A DNA stretch of 5,662 bases from an uncultured Oscillospiraceae bacterium (GCA_900752445.1 CAADVN010000178.1:1-5662), one strand, 5' to 3'. Positions 1 to 5,596 are shown, numbered from the stretch's first letter. A program made the numbers and translations. Notes: generated by a model from the sequence alone, not told the origin.

Positions 1-109
1 AGGCCCGCTCGTGGTCGAAGAGCCGACGACGGCTACGGTCGTCTGCCCCGGCCAGAGCCTCAGTGTGGACAAGTTCGGCAATCTTGTCGTGGAAATGGAG
101 GTGGAGTAA
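1..109 (+). CDS. hyuA: HyuA-type hydantoinase/oxoprolinase subunit A, C-terminal end only (partial)
   Basis: The reading frame from base 2 to the TAA at 107-109 gives 35 codons. They include VVEEPTTATVVCPG followed by SLSVDKFGNLVVE. The pattern 'G-P-x-V-V-E-E-P-T-T-T-x-V-x-P-G-x-x-x-x-V-D-x-x-G-N-L' is typical of the extreme C-terminus of HyuA/N-methylhydantoinase A proteins, the ATP-binding partner of HyuB. The family as a whole hydrolyses cyclic amides such as 5-oxoproline or hydantoins, or carboxylates ketones, in an ATP-dependent way. The body of the gene lies off the left edge, so length, intactness and substrate class cannot be judged. The stop codon is immediately followed by the ATG of the subunit B gene, as expected for co-translated partner subunits. 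A hydantoinase A/B pair is well supported by this tail together with its neighbour; the exact reaction is unknown. Confidence 0.85.
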   Translation, partial: GPLVVEEPTTATVVCPGQSLSVDKFGNLVVEMEVE

Positions 110-1846
110 ATGTCTGAGAAGCTCAATATCAGCCCCGTCACCCTCGATATCGTCAAGGACTCGCTCATAGCGGTCAGCAATGAGATCTTCTACGCCTTTG
201 CCCAGACCTCGATGAGCCCCATAATCTACGAGACGCTCGACTATGCCAGCGGCATCGCCGACGCGGAGGGCCGCCTGCTCACCCAGGGCAACGGCGTCTC
301 CGGCTTCATCGGCATGATCTCCCCTATGATATGCGCCGTTGTGGATAAGTTCGGCAAGGAAAACCTCCACCCCGGCGACGTGTACATCATAAACGACCCC
401 TTCATCGGCGGCGGCACGCACATGTCGGACGTGGGCATGGTCATGCCCATCTTCTACAAGGGCGAGCTCATCGCATTTGCGGGCAACAAGGCCCACTGGA
501 GCGACATCGGCGGCATGGCCCCCGGCTCCTTCACCACGGACGCGACGAACACCTGCCAGGAGGGCCTGTGCTTCTCCGGCGTCAAGCTCGTGGACAGGGG
601 CGAGCTGGTCGAGCCGGTCTGGGACCTCATGCGCAGCAACATGCGCTACCCGCAGATCTCGCAGGGCGACATGTGGGGCCAGATATCCTCCCTCCGCACG
701 GGCGAGAAGCGTGTCAATGAACTGTGCGAGAAGTACGGCGTCGAGGTCGTCAAAGGCTCCATGGAGCGGCTCATCGCCCAGGGCGAGCTGGTGGCGAGAA
801 AGCGCCTGGCCGAGATGCCCAAGGGCACCTGGGAGATGGACGAGTACATGGACGACGACGGCCACGGCAGCCCCGTCCACCTGAAGGTCAAGGTGACGAT
901 AACGGACGACGAGTTCCTCGCGGACTTCACCGGCTCCGACCCGCAGGTCGCCGGCTGCGTGAACACGGGCGCGACGGCGGCCTACGCGGGCGTCAAGGTC
1001 ATCTTCATGTCCATAATAGGCCCGGAGCTGGCGGTGAACGACGGCGTGTTCGCGCCGCTGCGCATAGTCTGCGAGGAGGGCAGCGTCCTGCAGGCGAAGC
1101 GCCCCGCGGCGACTTCCTGCTATTACGAGAGCATGATCTACGCCATCGACCTCGTGTGGAAGGCGCTTGCGCCGGTGTTCCCGGAGTCGCTGGGCGCGGG
1201 GCACCTGCTGTCGGTCTGCACGGTGCTCATGGCGGGCACGCATCAGGACTTCGGCAACGATTATCTCATCATAGAGCCGACGGTGGGCGGCTGGGGCGCC
1301 TGCCGGGGCCACGACGGCCAGGTCGGCCAGTTCTGCGTCGGAGACGGCGAGACCTACAACGTACCCGTCGAGATGGCCGAGACAAGGTACGGCATCCGCG
1401 TGGACGAGTACAGCCTGCACACGGACGGCGCGGGCGCGGGCGAGTACCGAGGCGGTTCCGGCTGCGTGAGGACTTACAGGTCGATGAACGACAATCAGAG
1501 CTTCACGGCCTCCTTCGGCCGCAACAAGTGGCCCGTCTGGGGCGCTGCCGGCGGCAGGGACGGCTCCATCAACTACTTCGAGTTCCACGACGCGGACGGC
1601 ACGGCCTCGGGCCCGATGGGCATCGTCGCGCGGCGCGTGATGAACAAGAACGACGTCGTGCGCATGGTCACAGCCACGGGCGGCGGCTACGGCGACCCCT
1701 TGAAGCGCGACCCGGCCAAGGTGGCCATGGACGTGAAGAACGAGTATATCACAGTTGAGCAGGCGAAGGCGGATTACGGCGTCATCGTGGACCCGGAGAG
1801 CTATGAGGTAACGGGCCTGACGCCTGAAAGGGAGGCTGCAAAGTGA
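110..1846 (+). CDS. hyuB: HyuB-type hydantoinase/oxoprolinase subunit B
   Basis: This 578-residue protein is full length for the HyuB family (usually about 520-600 residues). Family blocks appear in order. Residues 35-57 (SMSPIIYETLDYASGIADAE) form the N-terminal signature. At 88-113, PGDVYIINDPFIGGGTHMSD precedes a hydrophobic strand. At 126-140, NKAHWSDIGGMAPGS contains His129, Asp132 and the PGS turn. At 187-197, DMWGQISSLRTG resembles the NxR-P-xxxxGD-x-xAQ region. The C-terminal glycine-rich block at 523-534 (TGGGYGDPLKRD) is followed by a YGVIVD segment at 556-561. His104, Asp107, His129 and Asp132 are likely metal or active-site residues; this is inferred from family conservation. The start is set by GGAGG at 97-101, eight bases before the ATG, and by the abutting stop of the upstream subunit. 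With HyuA it should form a cytoplasmic ATP-dependent amidohydrolase or carboxylase. Substrate specificity (5-oxoproline, N-methylhydantoin, an acetophenone-like ketone or other) cannot be decided from sequence alone. Confidence 0.92.
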   Translation: MSEKLNISPVTLDIVKDSLIAVSNEIFYAFAQTSMSPIIYETLDYASGIADAEGRLLTQGNGVSGFIGMISPMICAVVDKFGKENLHPGDVYIINDPFIGGGTHMSDVGMVMPIFYKGELIAFAGNKAHWSDIGGMAPGSFTTDATNTCQEGLCFSGVKLVDRGELVEPVWDLMRSNMRYPQISQGDMWGQISSLRTGEKRVNELCEKYGVEVVKGSMERLIAQGELVARKRLAEMPKGTWEMDEYMDDDGHGSPVHLKVKVTITDDEFLADFTGSDPQVAGCVNTGATAAYAGVKVIFMSIIGPELAVNDGVFAPLRIVCEEGSVLQAKRPAATSCYYESMIYAIDLVWKALAPVFPESLGAGHLLSVCTVLMAGTHQDFGNDYLIIEPTVGGWGACRGHDGQVGQFCVGDGETYNVPVEMAETRYGIRVDEYSLHTDGAGAGEYRGGSGCVRTYRSMNDNQSFTASFGRNKWPVWGAAGGRDGSINYFEFHDADGTASGPMGIVARRVMNKNDVVRMVTATGGGYGDPLKRDPAKVAMDVKNEYITVEQAKADYGVIVDPESYEVTGLTPEREAAK

Positions 1847-2169
1847 AGATTACCGACCTCGAATCCGCCCCGACCAACGTCCGGCCCGACGGCGTGGCGA
1901 TGACGGAGTTCTTTGCCGCCGCGGACGGAGCAAAGGTGACGATGGGCCACGCCATCTTCCCGGCCGGCACTGTGGTGCCCTGGGCGGCGCACGACGCGGA
2001 CGAGTACGCGTTCATTCTCTCCGGCAGCGTGAGCTGCGAGACCGAAGAGGACGGCGTTCTGCGCCTAGGTCCGGGCGGCGCGAGCTTCATCCCCGCTGGA
2101 CAGCGGCACTCGAGCCGCAACGACGGCCCGGGAGCGGCCGAGCTCATCTGGGCGCTGGTAGAGAAATAA
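1843..2169 (+). CDS. small single-domain cupin, last gene of the hydantoinase operon
   Basis: This 108-residue protein starts with GTG at 1843, overlapping the TGA of hyuB in a GTGA junction. GGGAGG at 1830-1835 is seven bases upstream, which supports translational coupling. It is one conserved beta-barrel domain. Cupin motif 1 is G42-x5-A48-x-H50-x3-E54-x6-G61 and motif 2 is G78-x5-P84-x-G86-x2-H89-x3-N93. Motif 2 matches the family consensus exactly. Motif 1 has Ala48 where the first metal-binding His of the HxH pair normally lies, leaving His50, Glu54 and His89 as possible ligands. There is no DNA-binding domain, signal peptide or membrane segment, so it is a cytoplasmic barrel, not a cupin-type regulator. 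Its place at the end of a HyuA/HyuB operon suggests an accessory role such as an isomerase, a hydrolase of the product, or a ligand-binding or stabilising subunit; none of these can be chosen from sequence. The family call is secure and the function is unknown. Confidence 0.9.
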   Translation: MKITDLESAPTNVRPDGVAMTEFFAAADGAKVTMGHAIFPAGTVVPWAAHDADEYAFILSGSVSCETEEDGVLRLGPGGASFIPAGQRHSSRNDGPGAAELIWALVEK

Positions 2170-2172
2170 AAC

Positions 2173-2210
2173 AGACTTATGGCCTCGCCAAAGGGCGGGG
2201 CCATAAGTCT
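2173..2210 (-). terminator. 17-bp hairpin with U-rich tail on the minus strand
   Basis: Arms 2173-2189 and 2194-2210 pair over 17 positions, with one T/G pair, around the loop AAAG. On the plus strand no T-run follows the stem. On the minus strand the stem runs straight into GTTTTATTTCTC (complement of about 2160-2172). The U-rich side therefore faces leftward, which suits termination of the minus-strand DegV-family transcript, although the hairpin lies only three bases past the cupin stop. The bare stem could still act as a 3'-end stabiliser for the hyu operon mRNA. Confidence 0.7.
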
Positions 2211-2235
2211 CAGTCTGCCTCCAAGCCTCGCAGAG

Positions 2236-2410
2236 TTTCGCGGCCGCAGCCGCGAAATAAAATTCAATTATTTTCGGCGGCGGCGTGTACGTAGCCGAAA
2301 ATACTTCTCGCGGAGCGGAGTGTCGAATTGTCCGCCTTTGGCGGACAACCGAGGCGCGCAGCGCAGCGCAACCCCCCTTTGTCGAAGAAGGCTGGGCCTT
2401 CTTCGACAAA
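2236..2410. repeat. cluster of four perfect inverted repeats in the convergent intergenic region
   Basis: Four separate palindromes stand nearly end to end in a stretch with no credible gene. Repeat 1 has arms 2236-2244 and 2249-2257 (TTTCGCGGC, 9 bp, loop CGCA). Repeat 2 has arms 2269-2278 and 2294-2303 (TATTTTCGGC, 10 bp, 15-nt loop). Repeat 3 has arms 2328-2336 and 2340-2348 (TTGTCCGCC, 9 bp, loop TTT). Repeat 4 has arms 2378-2391 and 2397-2410 (TTTGTCGAAGAAGG, 14 bp, loop CTGGG). Between repeats 3 and 4 lies a short GCGCAGC-type tandem at about 2354-2369. With the hairpins at 2173-2210 and 2415-2445 there are six in 280 bp. The stems are unrelated in sequence to each other. That differs from simple tandem duplication and fits a compound palindromic intergenic element of REP, BIME or MITE kind, which is inference. 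Only repeat 2 has a U-rich flank, and that is on the minus strand. Confidence 0.8.
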
Positions 2411-2414
2411 CTGG

Positions 2415-2449
2415 GCGGAGCCGCGTCAAATGACGTCGGCTCCGCTTTT
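2415..2449 (+). terminator. rho-independent terminator on the plus strand, probably for the hyu operon
   Basis: Stem arms GCGGAGCC (2415-2422) and GGCTCCGC (2438-2445) pair perfectly, and the inner bases 2423-2437 can extend the pairing with one bulge. TTTT at 2446-2449 follows at once, giving plus-strand polarity. On the minus strand the stem is followed by CCAGTTTG, which is weak. The site is only seven bases from the minus-strand DegV-family stop codon yet oriented for transcripts arriving from the hydantoinase operon about 245 bp upstream. Confidence 0.7.
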
Positions 2450-2455
2450 GTGCGT

Positions 2456-3304
2456 TCAGTTGTGGAAAAAGGCCACGGCCACGGCCCCGGGCCCGCCGTG
2501 CGTGCCGATGACGGAGCCTATGGCGCTCACGGGCAGCTCGCTGGCATGGCCGGACCAGAGGTGGGCGCTGTCCCGGACATATTTTTGCAGGAGCGCGTCG
2601 GAAAGGCCCGTGTACCCGAGCATGAGGGGCATGGTGAAGTCCACGCCGCCGCTTTTCGTTATGAACTCGGTCAGCAGGTTGTTGCCGTTCTTCGAGCCGC
2701 GGGCCTTGCCCACGAGCTGAACGGCGCCGTCCCTTATCGTCACGACAGGCTTTATGGACAGGATGCCGCCGGCAAAGGCGACCGCCGAGGAGATGCGCCC
2801 GCCGCGCTTGAGGTATTCGAGAGTGTCCAGAAGCGCGATGACGCATATCCTTTCGCGCTCACACCTGAGCCTCTCCGCCAACTCGGCGGCGGATATCCCG
2901 CCGGCCAGCAGGCGCATCGCCAGCCTGACCAGTATCTGCGCGCCGATGGACGCGCTGCGGCTGTCAACGACCTGCACGCGGCCCTCAAAGCGTTCCGCCG
3001 CTATCACTGCGCTCTGATATGTGCCGGAGAGCTCCGACGAGATGGTTATCGCCACGACCTCGTCGCCCGCGTCCACAGCCTCGGCAAACTTCACCTCGAA
3101 CTCCGCAGGGGAGGGCTGGCTCGTCGTCGGCAGCACGTCGCCCTCCACCAGCTTCTCATAAAACTCCCTCGGCGTTATCGTCACGCCGTCTATGTACTCC
3201 TCGTCCCCGAACCTCGTCTTGAGCGGCACGATGCCCAGCCCCAGCCCTACGGCTTCCCAGGGCCCGAAATCCGAGGTCGAGTCCGTCACTATCCTTATCC
3301 CCAT
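2456..3304 (-). CDS. DegV/FakB-family fatty-acid-binding protein
   Basis: This 282-residue protein is the usual length for the family. It opens with MGIRIVTDSTSDF, the N-terminal DegV signature. Further blocks are LPTTSQPSP (58-66), ISSELSGTYQSA (88-99), LDTLEYLKRGGRIS (159-172), KARGSKNG (200-207) and IGTHGGPGAVAVAFF (266-280). In FakB proteins a Thr and a Ser in the second and third blocks hold the fatty-acid carboxylate, here probably Thr61 and Ser93; Arg170 and His269 sit in the blocks tied to phosphoryl transfer. FakB proteins present exogenous fatty acids to the kinase FakA, giving acyl-phosphate for phospholipid synthesis in the cytoplasm. No FakA gene is in the window. The ATG is supported by GGAGG (complement of 3315-3319), ten bases upstream. 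The gene is divergent from a MarR-type regulator with shared operator sites. The family is certain; the bound lipid and partner kinase are inferred. Confidence 0.93.
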   Translation of the reverse strand: MGIRIVTDSTSDFGPWEAVGLGLGIVPLKTRFGDEEYIDGVTITPREFYEKLVEGDVLPTTSQPSPAEFEVKFAEAVDAGDEVVAITISSELSGTYQSAVIAAERFEGRVQVVDSRSASIGAQILVRLAMRLLAGGISAAELAERLRCERERICVIALLDTLEYLKRGGRISSAVAFAGGILSIKPVVTIRDGAVQLVGKARGSKNGNNLLTEFITKSGGVDFTMPLMLGYTGLSDALLQKYVRDSAHLWSGHASELPVSAIGSVIGTHGGPGAVAVAFFHN

Positions 3305-3322
3305 GGCTTATCATCCTCCAAA

Positions 3323-3338
3323 TGTTGAGCAGTCAACA
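3323..3338. promoter_or_regulatory. operator copy 1 for the MarR-type regulator (imperfect palindrome)
   Basis: TGTTGAGCAGTCAACA has 7-bp arms with one mismatch (G at 3329) and the same 16-bp frame as the perfect copy at 3355-3370. Centre-to-centre distance is 32 bp, about three helical turns. It covers the predicted transcription start of the minus-strand DegV-family gene, so occupancy should block that promoter. Assignment to the adjacent MarR protein is by position and palindrome size. Confidence 0.72.
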
Positions 3339-3339
3339 A

Positions 3340-3368
3340 ACCTTAACACAAAATTGTTGACTTGTCAA
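3340..3368 (-). promoter_or_regulatory. predicted promoter of the DegV-family gene
   Basis: On the minus strand, TTGACA (complement of 3363-3368) is a consensus -35. It is followed by a 17-bp spacer and TAAGGT (complement of 3340-3345), preceded by TGT as an extended -10. The -10 is weak (three of six), so the TG extension and the perfect -35 would have to compensate. The -35 lies inside operator copy 2, and the expected start near 3333 lies inside operator copy 1. Confidence 0.55.
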
Positions 3369-3370
3369 CA
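3355..3370. promoter_or_regulatory. operator copy 2 for the MarR-type regulator (perfect palindrome)
   Basis: TGTTGACTTGTCAACA has perfect 7-bp arms around a TT centre. It contains both the plus-strand -35 (TTGACT, 3357-3362) of the marR gene and the minus-strand -35 (TTGACA) of the DegV-family gene. A dimer bound here would block both promoters, the classic layout of MarR autorepression with a divergent target. Confidence 0.8.
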
Positions 3371-3385
3371 TCTTTGTTGTATGCT
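3357..3385 (+). promoter_or_regulatory. predicted promoter of the marR-type gene
   Basis: TTGACT (3357-3362), a spacer of exactly 17 bp, and TATGCT (3380-3385) form a good sigma-A promoter. Transcription would start near 3392, close to the ribosome binding site, giving a very short leader. The -35 is embedded in the perfect palindrome, predicting negative autoregulation. Confidence 0.7.
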
Positions 3386-3407
3386 TTCAGCGATAGGGGG
3401 GCTTTAA

Positions 3408-3845
3408 GTGTACGTGGACAGGTTCAGGGAGTTCAGCGGGCTGGTCTCGCGCGCGGAGAAGGCGCTGCAGAGGGCGAAGGCGGAGCACGTGCGCGGCTAT
3501 GGGCTGCGCGGCGTACACGTGTCCTGCCTGCTGGAGCTTAACGAGAAGCCTGAGGGGCTGACGGCGACGGAGCTGGCCTCGGCCTGCGGCGTGGACAGGG
3601 CACAGATATCGAGGGTGACCTCTGAGCTTATGGAGCTGGGGCTCATAAGCGGCGGGGCACAGGGGCAGCGCAGACGCTATCGGTCGCCCATTTCGCTGAC
3701 TGAAGAGGGGCGGCTGGCCGCCTCGAGCATGGCGGACATAGTCGCAGAGAAGCTGCAAAGCGTCAGCGGGGACCTTCCGGAGGAGGAGCTGGCGGTGTTC
3801 TACCGCGTCTTCCGGCAGATAACGGAGCGGCTCGAGGCGCTCTGA
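3408..3845 (+). CDS. MarR-family winged-helix transcriptional regulator
   Basis: This 145-residue protein has the MarR architecture: an N-terminal dimerisation helix (about 1-30), a winged helix-turn-helix, and a C-terminal dimerisation helix (about 105-145). Within the DNA-binding region, T52-C60 (TATELASAC) forms the first HTH helix and R64-L77 (RAQISRVTSELMEL) the recognition helix. The wing is 86-97, GQRRRYRSPISL, rich in arginine, followed by T98-E-E-G, which matches the family 'LTxxG' turn. It starts with GTG; six G residues at 3396-3401 form the ribosome binding site, six bases upstream. An oxidation-type sensor is not obvious: the only cysteines are Cys40 and Cys60. It is divergent from the DegV-family gene, and the palindromes between them are the likely operators. 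By analogy with FabT, a MarR-family regulator of lipid genes in streptococci, a lipid-derived ligand is possible, but this is inference. Confidence 0.92.
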   Translation: MYVDRFREFSGLVSRAEKALQRAKAEHVRGYGLRGVHVSCLLELNEKPEGLTATELASACGVDRAQISRVTSELMELGLISGGAQGQRRRYRSPISLTEEGRLAASSMADIVAEKLQSVSGDLPEEELAVFYRVFRQITERLEAL

Positions 3846-3863
3846 ACAGCCTGACGGCAATGG

Positions 3864-3904
3864 AAACGGGCCTCCCCGGCGAAGGGGAGGCCCGTTTGTG
3901 TTTT
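3864..3904 (+). terminator. strong rho-independent terminator between marR and galT
   Basis: A perfect 14-bp stem, AAACGGGCCTCCCC (3864-3877) with its complement at 3884-3897 and loop GGCGAA, is followed by GTGTTTT (3898-3904). Polarity favours the marR transcript, 18 bases after its stop. Because the stem ends in AAA/TTT on both sides it can also serve the convergent galT transcript, whose stop lies 10 bp to the right, though its U-run is short (GTTTCC). Confidence 0.88.
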
Positions 3905-3914
3905 AAGTCGGGGC

Positions 3915-5408
3915 TCACAGCGCGTCGATGAAGCGCAGGAAGGCGGCGCGGCCCTCGGGGCAGCGCTTGTAGACGCCGGCGTGCTCCAGGACCTTGGCGA
4001 AGACGAGGCCCGTCTCATGGCGCACGATGTCGAGCGCGTTGTCCGCCGTGAGCTCATAGTTGCCAGCAAAGCCCTCGGCCCAGTCGGCGTGGGCGGCGGT
4101 GAGCTCGTCCGCGCGAAGGTCGGCGCCCATGAGCAGGCCCTCGGCCACGGCGGCGAGCTCCGTCTTCAGCCGCGCGGGCAGCACGGCCAGGCCCATGACC
4201 TCGATGAGGCCGATGTTCTCCTTCTTGATGTGATGCAGCTCGGCGTGCGGGTGGTAGACGCCCAGGGGATGCTCCTCGGTGGTGATGTTGTTGCGCAGCA
4301 CGAGGTCGAGCTCGTAATCCGCGCCCCTGCGGCGGGCGATGGGCGTTATCGTGTTGTGGGGCTCGCCGTCAGTCTCCGCGAAGATGAAGGCGCTCTCGTC
4401 CGTCCAGCCGCGCCACATGTCCAGCACATGGGACGCAAGCTTCACCAGCCGCTCCGGCTCGGCGGAGCGTATCCTGAGCACGGACAGGGGCCACTTCACT
4501 ATGCCGGCCTCGACGTCCTCAAAGCCGCGTATCTTGACGGGCAGCTCAACAGGCGCCTTTTCCATGGCAAAGGTGTAGCGCCCGCCCTGGAAGTGGTCGT
4601 GGGCCAGGATGGAGCCGCCGACGATGGGCAGGTCCGCGTTGGAGCCGACAAAGTAGTGCGGGAACTGCCGCACGAAGTCCAGCAGCTTCAAAAAGCAGGG
4701 CTCGTCTATTTTCATGGGCGTGTGCACGCTGTTGAGGACGATGCAGTGCTCGTTGTAGTAGACGTAGGGCGAGTATTGCAGGAACCAGGGCGAGCTGTTG
4801 ATGGTGATGGGAACGATGCGGTGGTTCTGCCTGGCGGGGTGGTTGACCCTGCCGGCGTAGCCCTCGTTCTCGGCGCAGAGCTGGCAGCGCGGGTAGTTCG
4901 AGGCGGGCAGGTTCCTGGCCGCAGCTATGGCGCGCGGGTCCTTCTCGGGCTTTGAGAGGTTTATCGTGATGTCCAGCTCGCCGTATTCCGTGGCGGTCTT
5001 CCACTGCACGTCCTTGGCTATCCTGTCGCGCCTTATGTAGTTCGTGTCCTGGCTGAACTCATAGTACCAGTCCGTGGCCTTTTCCGGGCTCTCGGCATAG
5101 AGCGAGCGGAACTTTTCTATGACCTGCGCCGGACGGGGCGTCAAGGCGCCCATGAGCCGCGTGTCAAAGAGGTCGCGGTAGACGATGGAGTCCTCGGCCA
5201 GCACGCCGCGCTCGTGCGCGTCGTCCATGAGCGTGTCGAGCACGGCGGCGAGGTCGATCTCACCGATCTCACCCTCCTCATGCTCATAAGAGTCCAGCCG
5301 CAGGATATCCAGCACGGTATTGAGGGCCCAGGTCTTCTCCTCCGCCCTGATGAGGCCCGTCCTGAGGCAGTATTCCACAAGTGATTCTATAGCGCGTCCT
5401 GTGCTCAT
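3915..5408 (-). CDS. galT: UDP-glucose--hexose-1-phosphate uridylyltransferase, class II (Firmicutes type)
   Basis: This 497-residue protein matches the long class II GalT family (about 490-510 residues), unlike the roughly 350-residue E. coli type. The enzyme moves UMP from UDP-glucose to galactose-1-phosphate through a uridylyl-histidine intermediate, the middle step of the Leloir pathway in the cytoplasm. Visible marks include CQLCAENEG at 175-183, with a C-x2-C pair, and the segment 205-231 from SSPWFLQYSP to VHTP. The active-site block at 258-276, ADLPIVGGSILAHDHFQGG, contains H270-D-H272-F-Q274; His272 is the expected nucleophile by analogy with the HPHxQ motif of class I. YHPHAELHHIKKENIGLIEVMG at 385-406 is typical of class II. 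The ATG is preceded by AGGAGG (complement of 5416-5421) at seven bases. It appears monocistronic, with its own promoter, and no galK or galE is in view. The frame is complete with no missing key residue. Confidence 0.96.
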   Translation of the reverse strand: MSTGRAIESLVEYCLRTGLIRAEEKTWALNTVLDILRLDSYEHEEGEIGEIDLAAVLDTLMDDAHERGVLAEDSIVYRDLFDTRLMGALTPRPAQVIEKFRSLYAESPEKATDWYYEFSQDTNYIRRDRIAKDVQWKTATEYGELDITINLSKPEKDPRAIAAARNLPASNYPRCQLCAENEGYAGRVNHPARQNHRIVPITINSSPWFLQYSPYVYYNEHCIVLNSVHTPMKIDEPCFLKLLDFVRQFPHYFVGSNADLPIVGGSILAHDHFQGGRYTFAMEKAPVELPVKIRGFEDVEAGIVKWPLSVLRIRSAEPERLVKLASHVLDMWRGWTDESAFIFAETDGEPHNTITPIARRRGADYELDLVLRNNITTEEHPLGVYHPHAELHHIKKENIGLIEVMGLAVLPARLKTELAAVAEGLLMGADLRADELTAAHADWAEGFAGNYELTADNALDIVRHETGLVFAKVLEHAGVYKRCPEGRAAFLRFIDAL

Positions 5409-5428
5409 TTCCTCTCCTCCTGAATTTC

Positions 5429-5443
5429 GATAATGACCTTATC
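5429..5443. promoter_or_regulatory. short inverted repeat in the galT leader, possible operator
   Basis: GATAA (5429-5433) and TTATC (5439-5443) form a 5-bp inverted repeat with a TGACC centre. It lies just downstream of the predicted galT transcription start and upstream of the ribosome binding site. Position would suit a repressor, but a repeat this short can arise by chance, and no regulator gene adjoins galT. Confidence 0.25.
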
Positions 5444-5453
5444 CCTGGCCTTC

Positions 5454-5482
5454 ATTATATTGCCTGCGCCTGTAAAATTCAA
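5454..5482 (-). promoter_or_regulatory. sigma-A promoter of galT
   Basis: On the minus strand, TTGAAT (complement of 5477-5482), a 17-bp spacer and a perfect TATAAT (complement of 5454-5459) lie 46-74 bases upstream of the ATG. Transcription should start near 5447, giving a leader of about 40 nt that holds the ribosome binding site. The promoter is complete on host-side DNA, outside the insertion sequence that begins at about 5537. Confidence 0.8.
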
Positions 5483-5596
5483 CAGCCGCCGCGCATTTTC
5501 TCCCTCACACTGCCAAAAAAGGGACGGCGCGCCTGCTGAACAGCCCCAGATTGTGCGGACAGTACAAAAAAGAGCCCTGGTAGGAAATATTGAGTT

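Noticed and set aside
724..1758. 344-codon open frame on the plus strand inside hyuB, in another frame
   Set aside because: The translation is arginine-, glycine- and proline-rich with no domain, as expected of a shifted frame in GC-rich coding DNA. hyuB in this region matches its family throughout.
1782..2267. 161-codon minus-strand frame antisense to the cupin
   Set aside because: No family match, and it would run through the 17-bp hairpin; the cupin motifs on the plus strand explain the region.
2236..2410. CRISPR array or tandem direct repeats
   Set aside because: The palindromes differ from each other in sequence and spacing; there is no recurring direct repeat with unique spacers.
2268..2846. 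192-codon minus-strand frame running from the DegV-family gene into the hairpin array
   Set aside because: The product is mostly Arg, His and Pro, overlaps the true gene in another frame, and has no supporting ribosome binding site or motif.
2285..3328. 347-codon plus-strand open frame antisense to the DegV-family gene
   Set aside because: It begins inside the hairpin array, has no recognisable domain and lies opposite a gene with full family conservation. It is a GC-driven antisense frame.
3341..3407. Riboswitch or attenuator upstream of marR
   Set aside because: The predicted start is only about 16 bases from the GTG, leaving no room for a structured leader. The dyads are explained better as DNA operators over the promoters.
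3387..3860. 157-codon minus-strand frame antisense to the marR-type gene
   Set aside because: Low-complexity Leu/Arg/Pro composition, no motif, and it covers the marR promoter and the whole of a well-supported gene.
3981..4955. 324-codon plus-strand open frame antisense to galT
   Set aside because: It is a valine- and glycine-rich translation with no domain, fully opposite the conserved class II GalT coding sequence.
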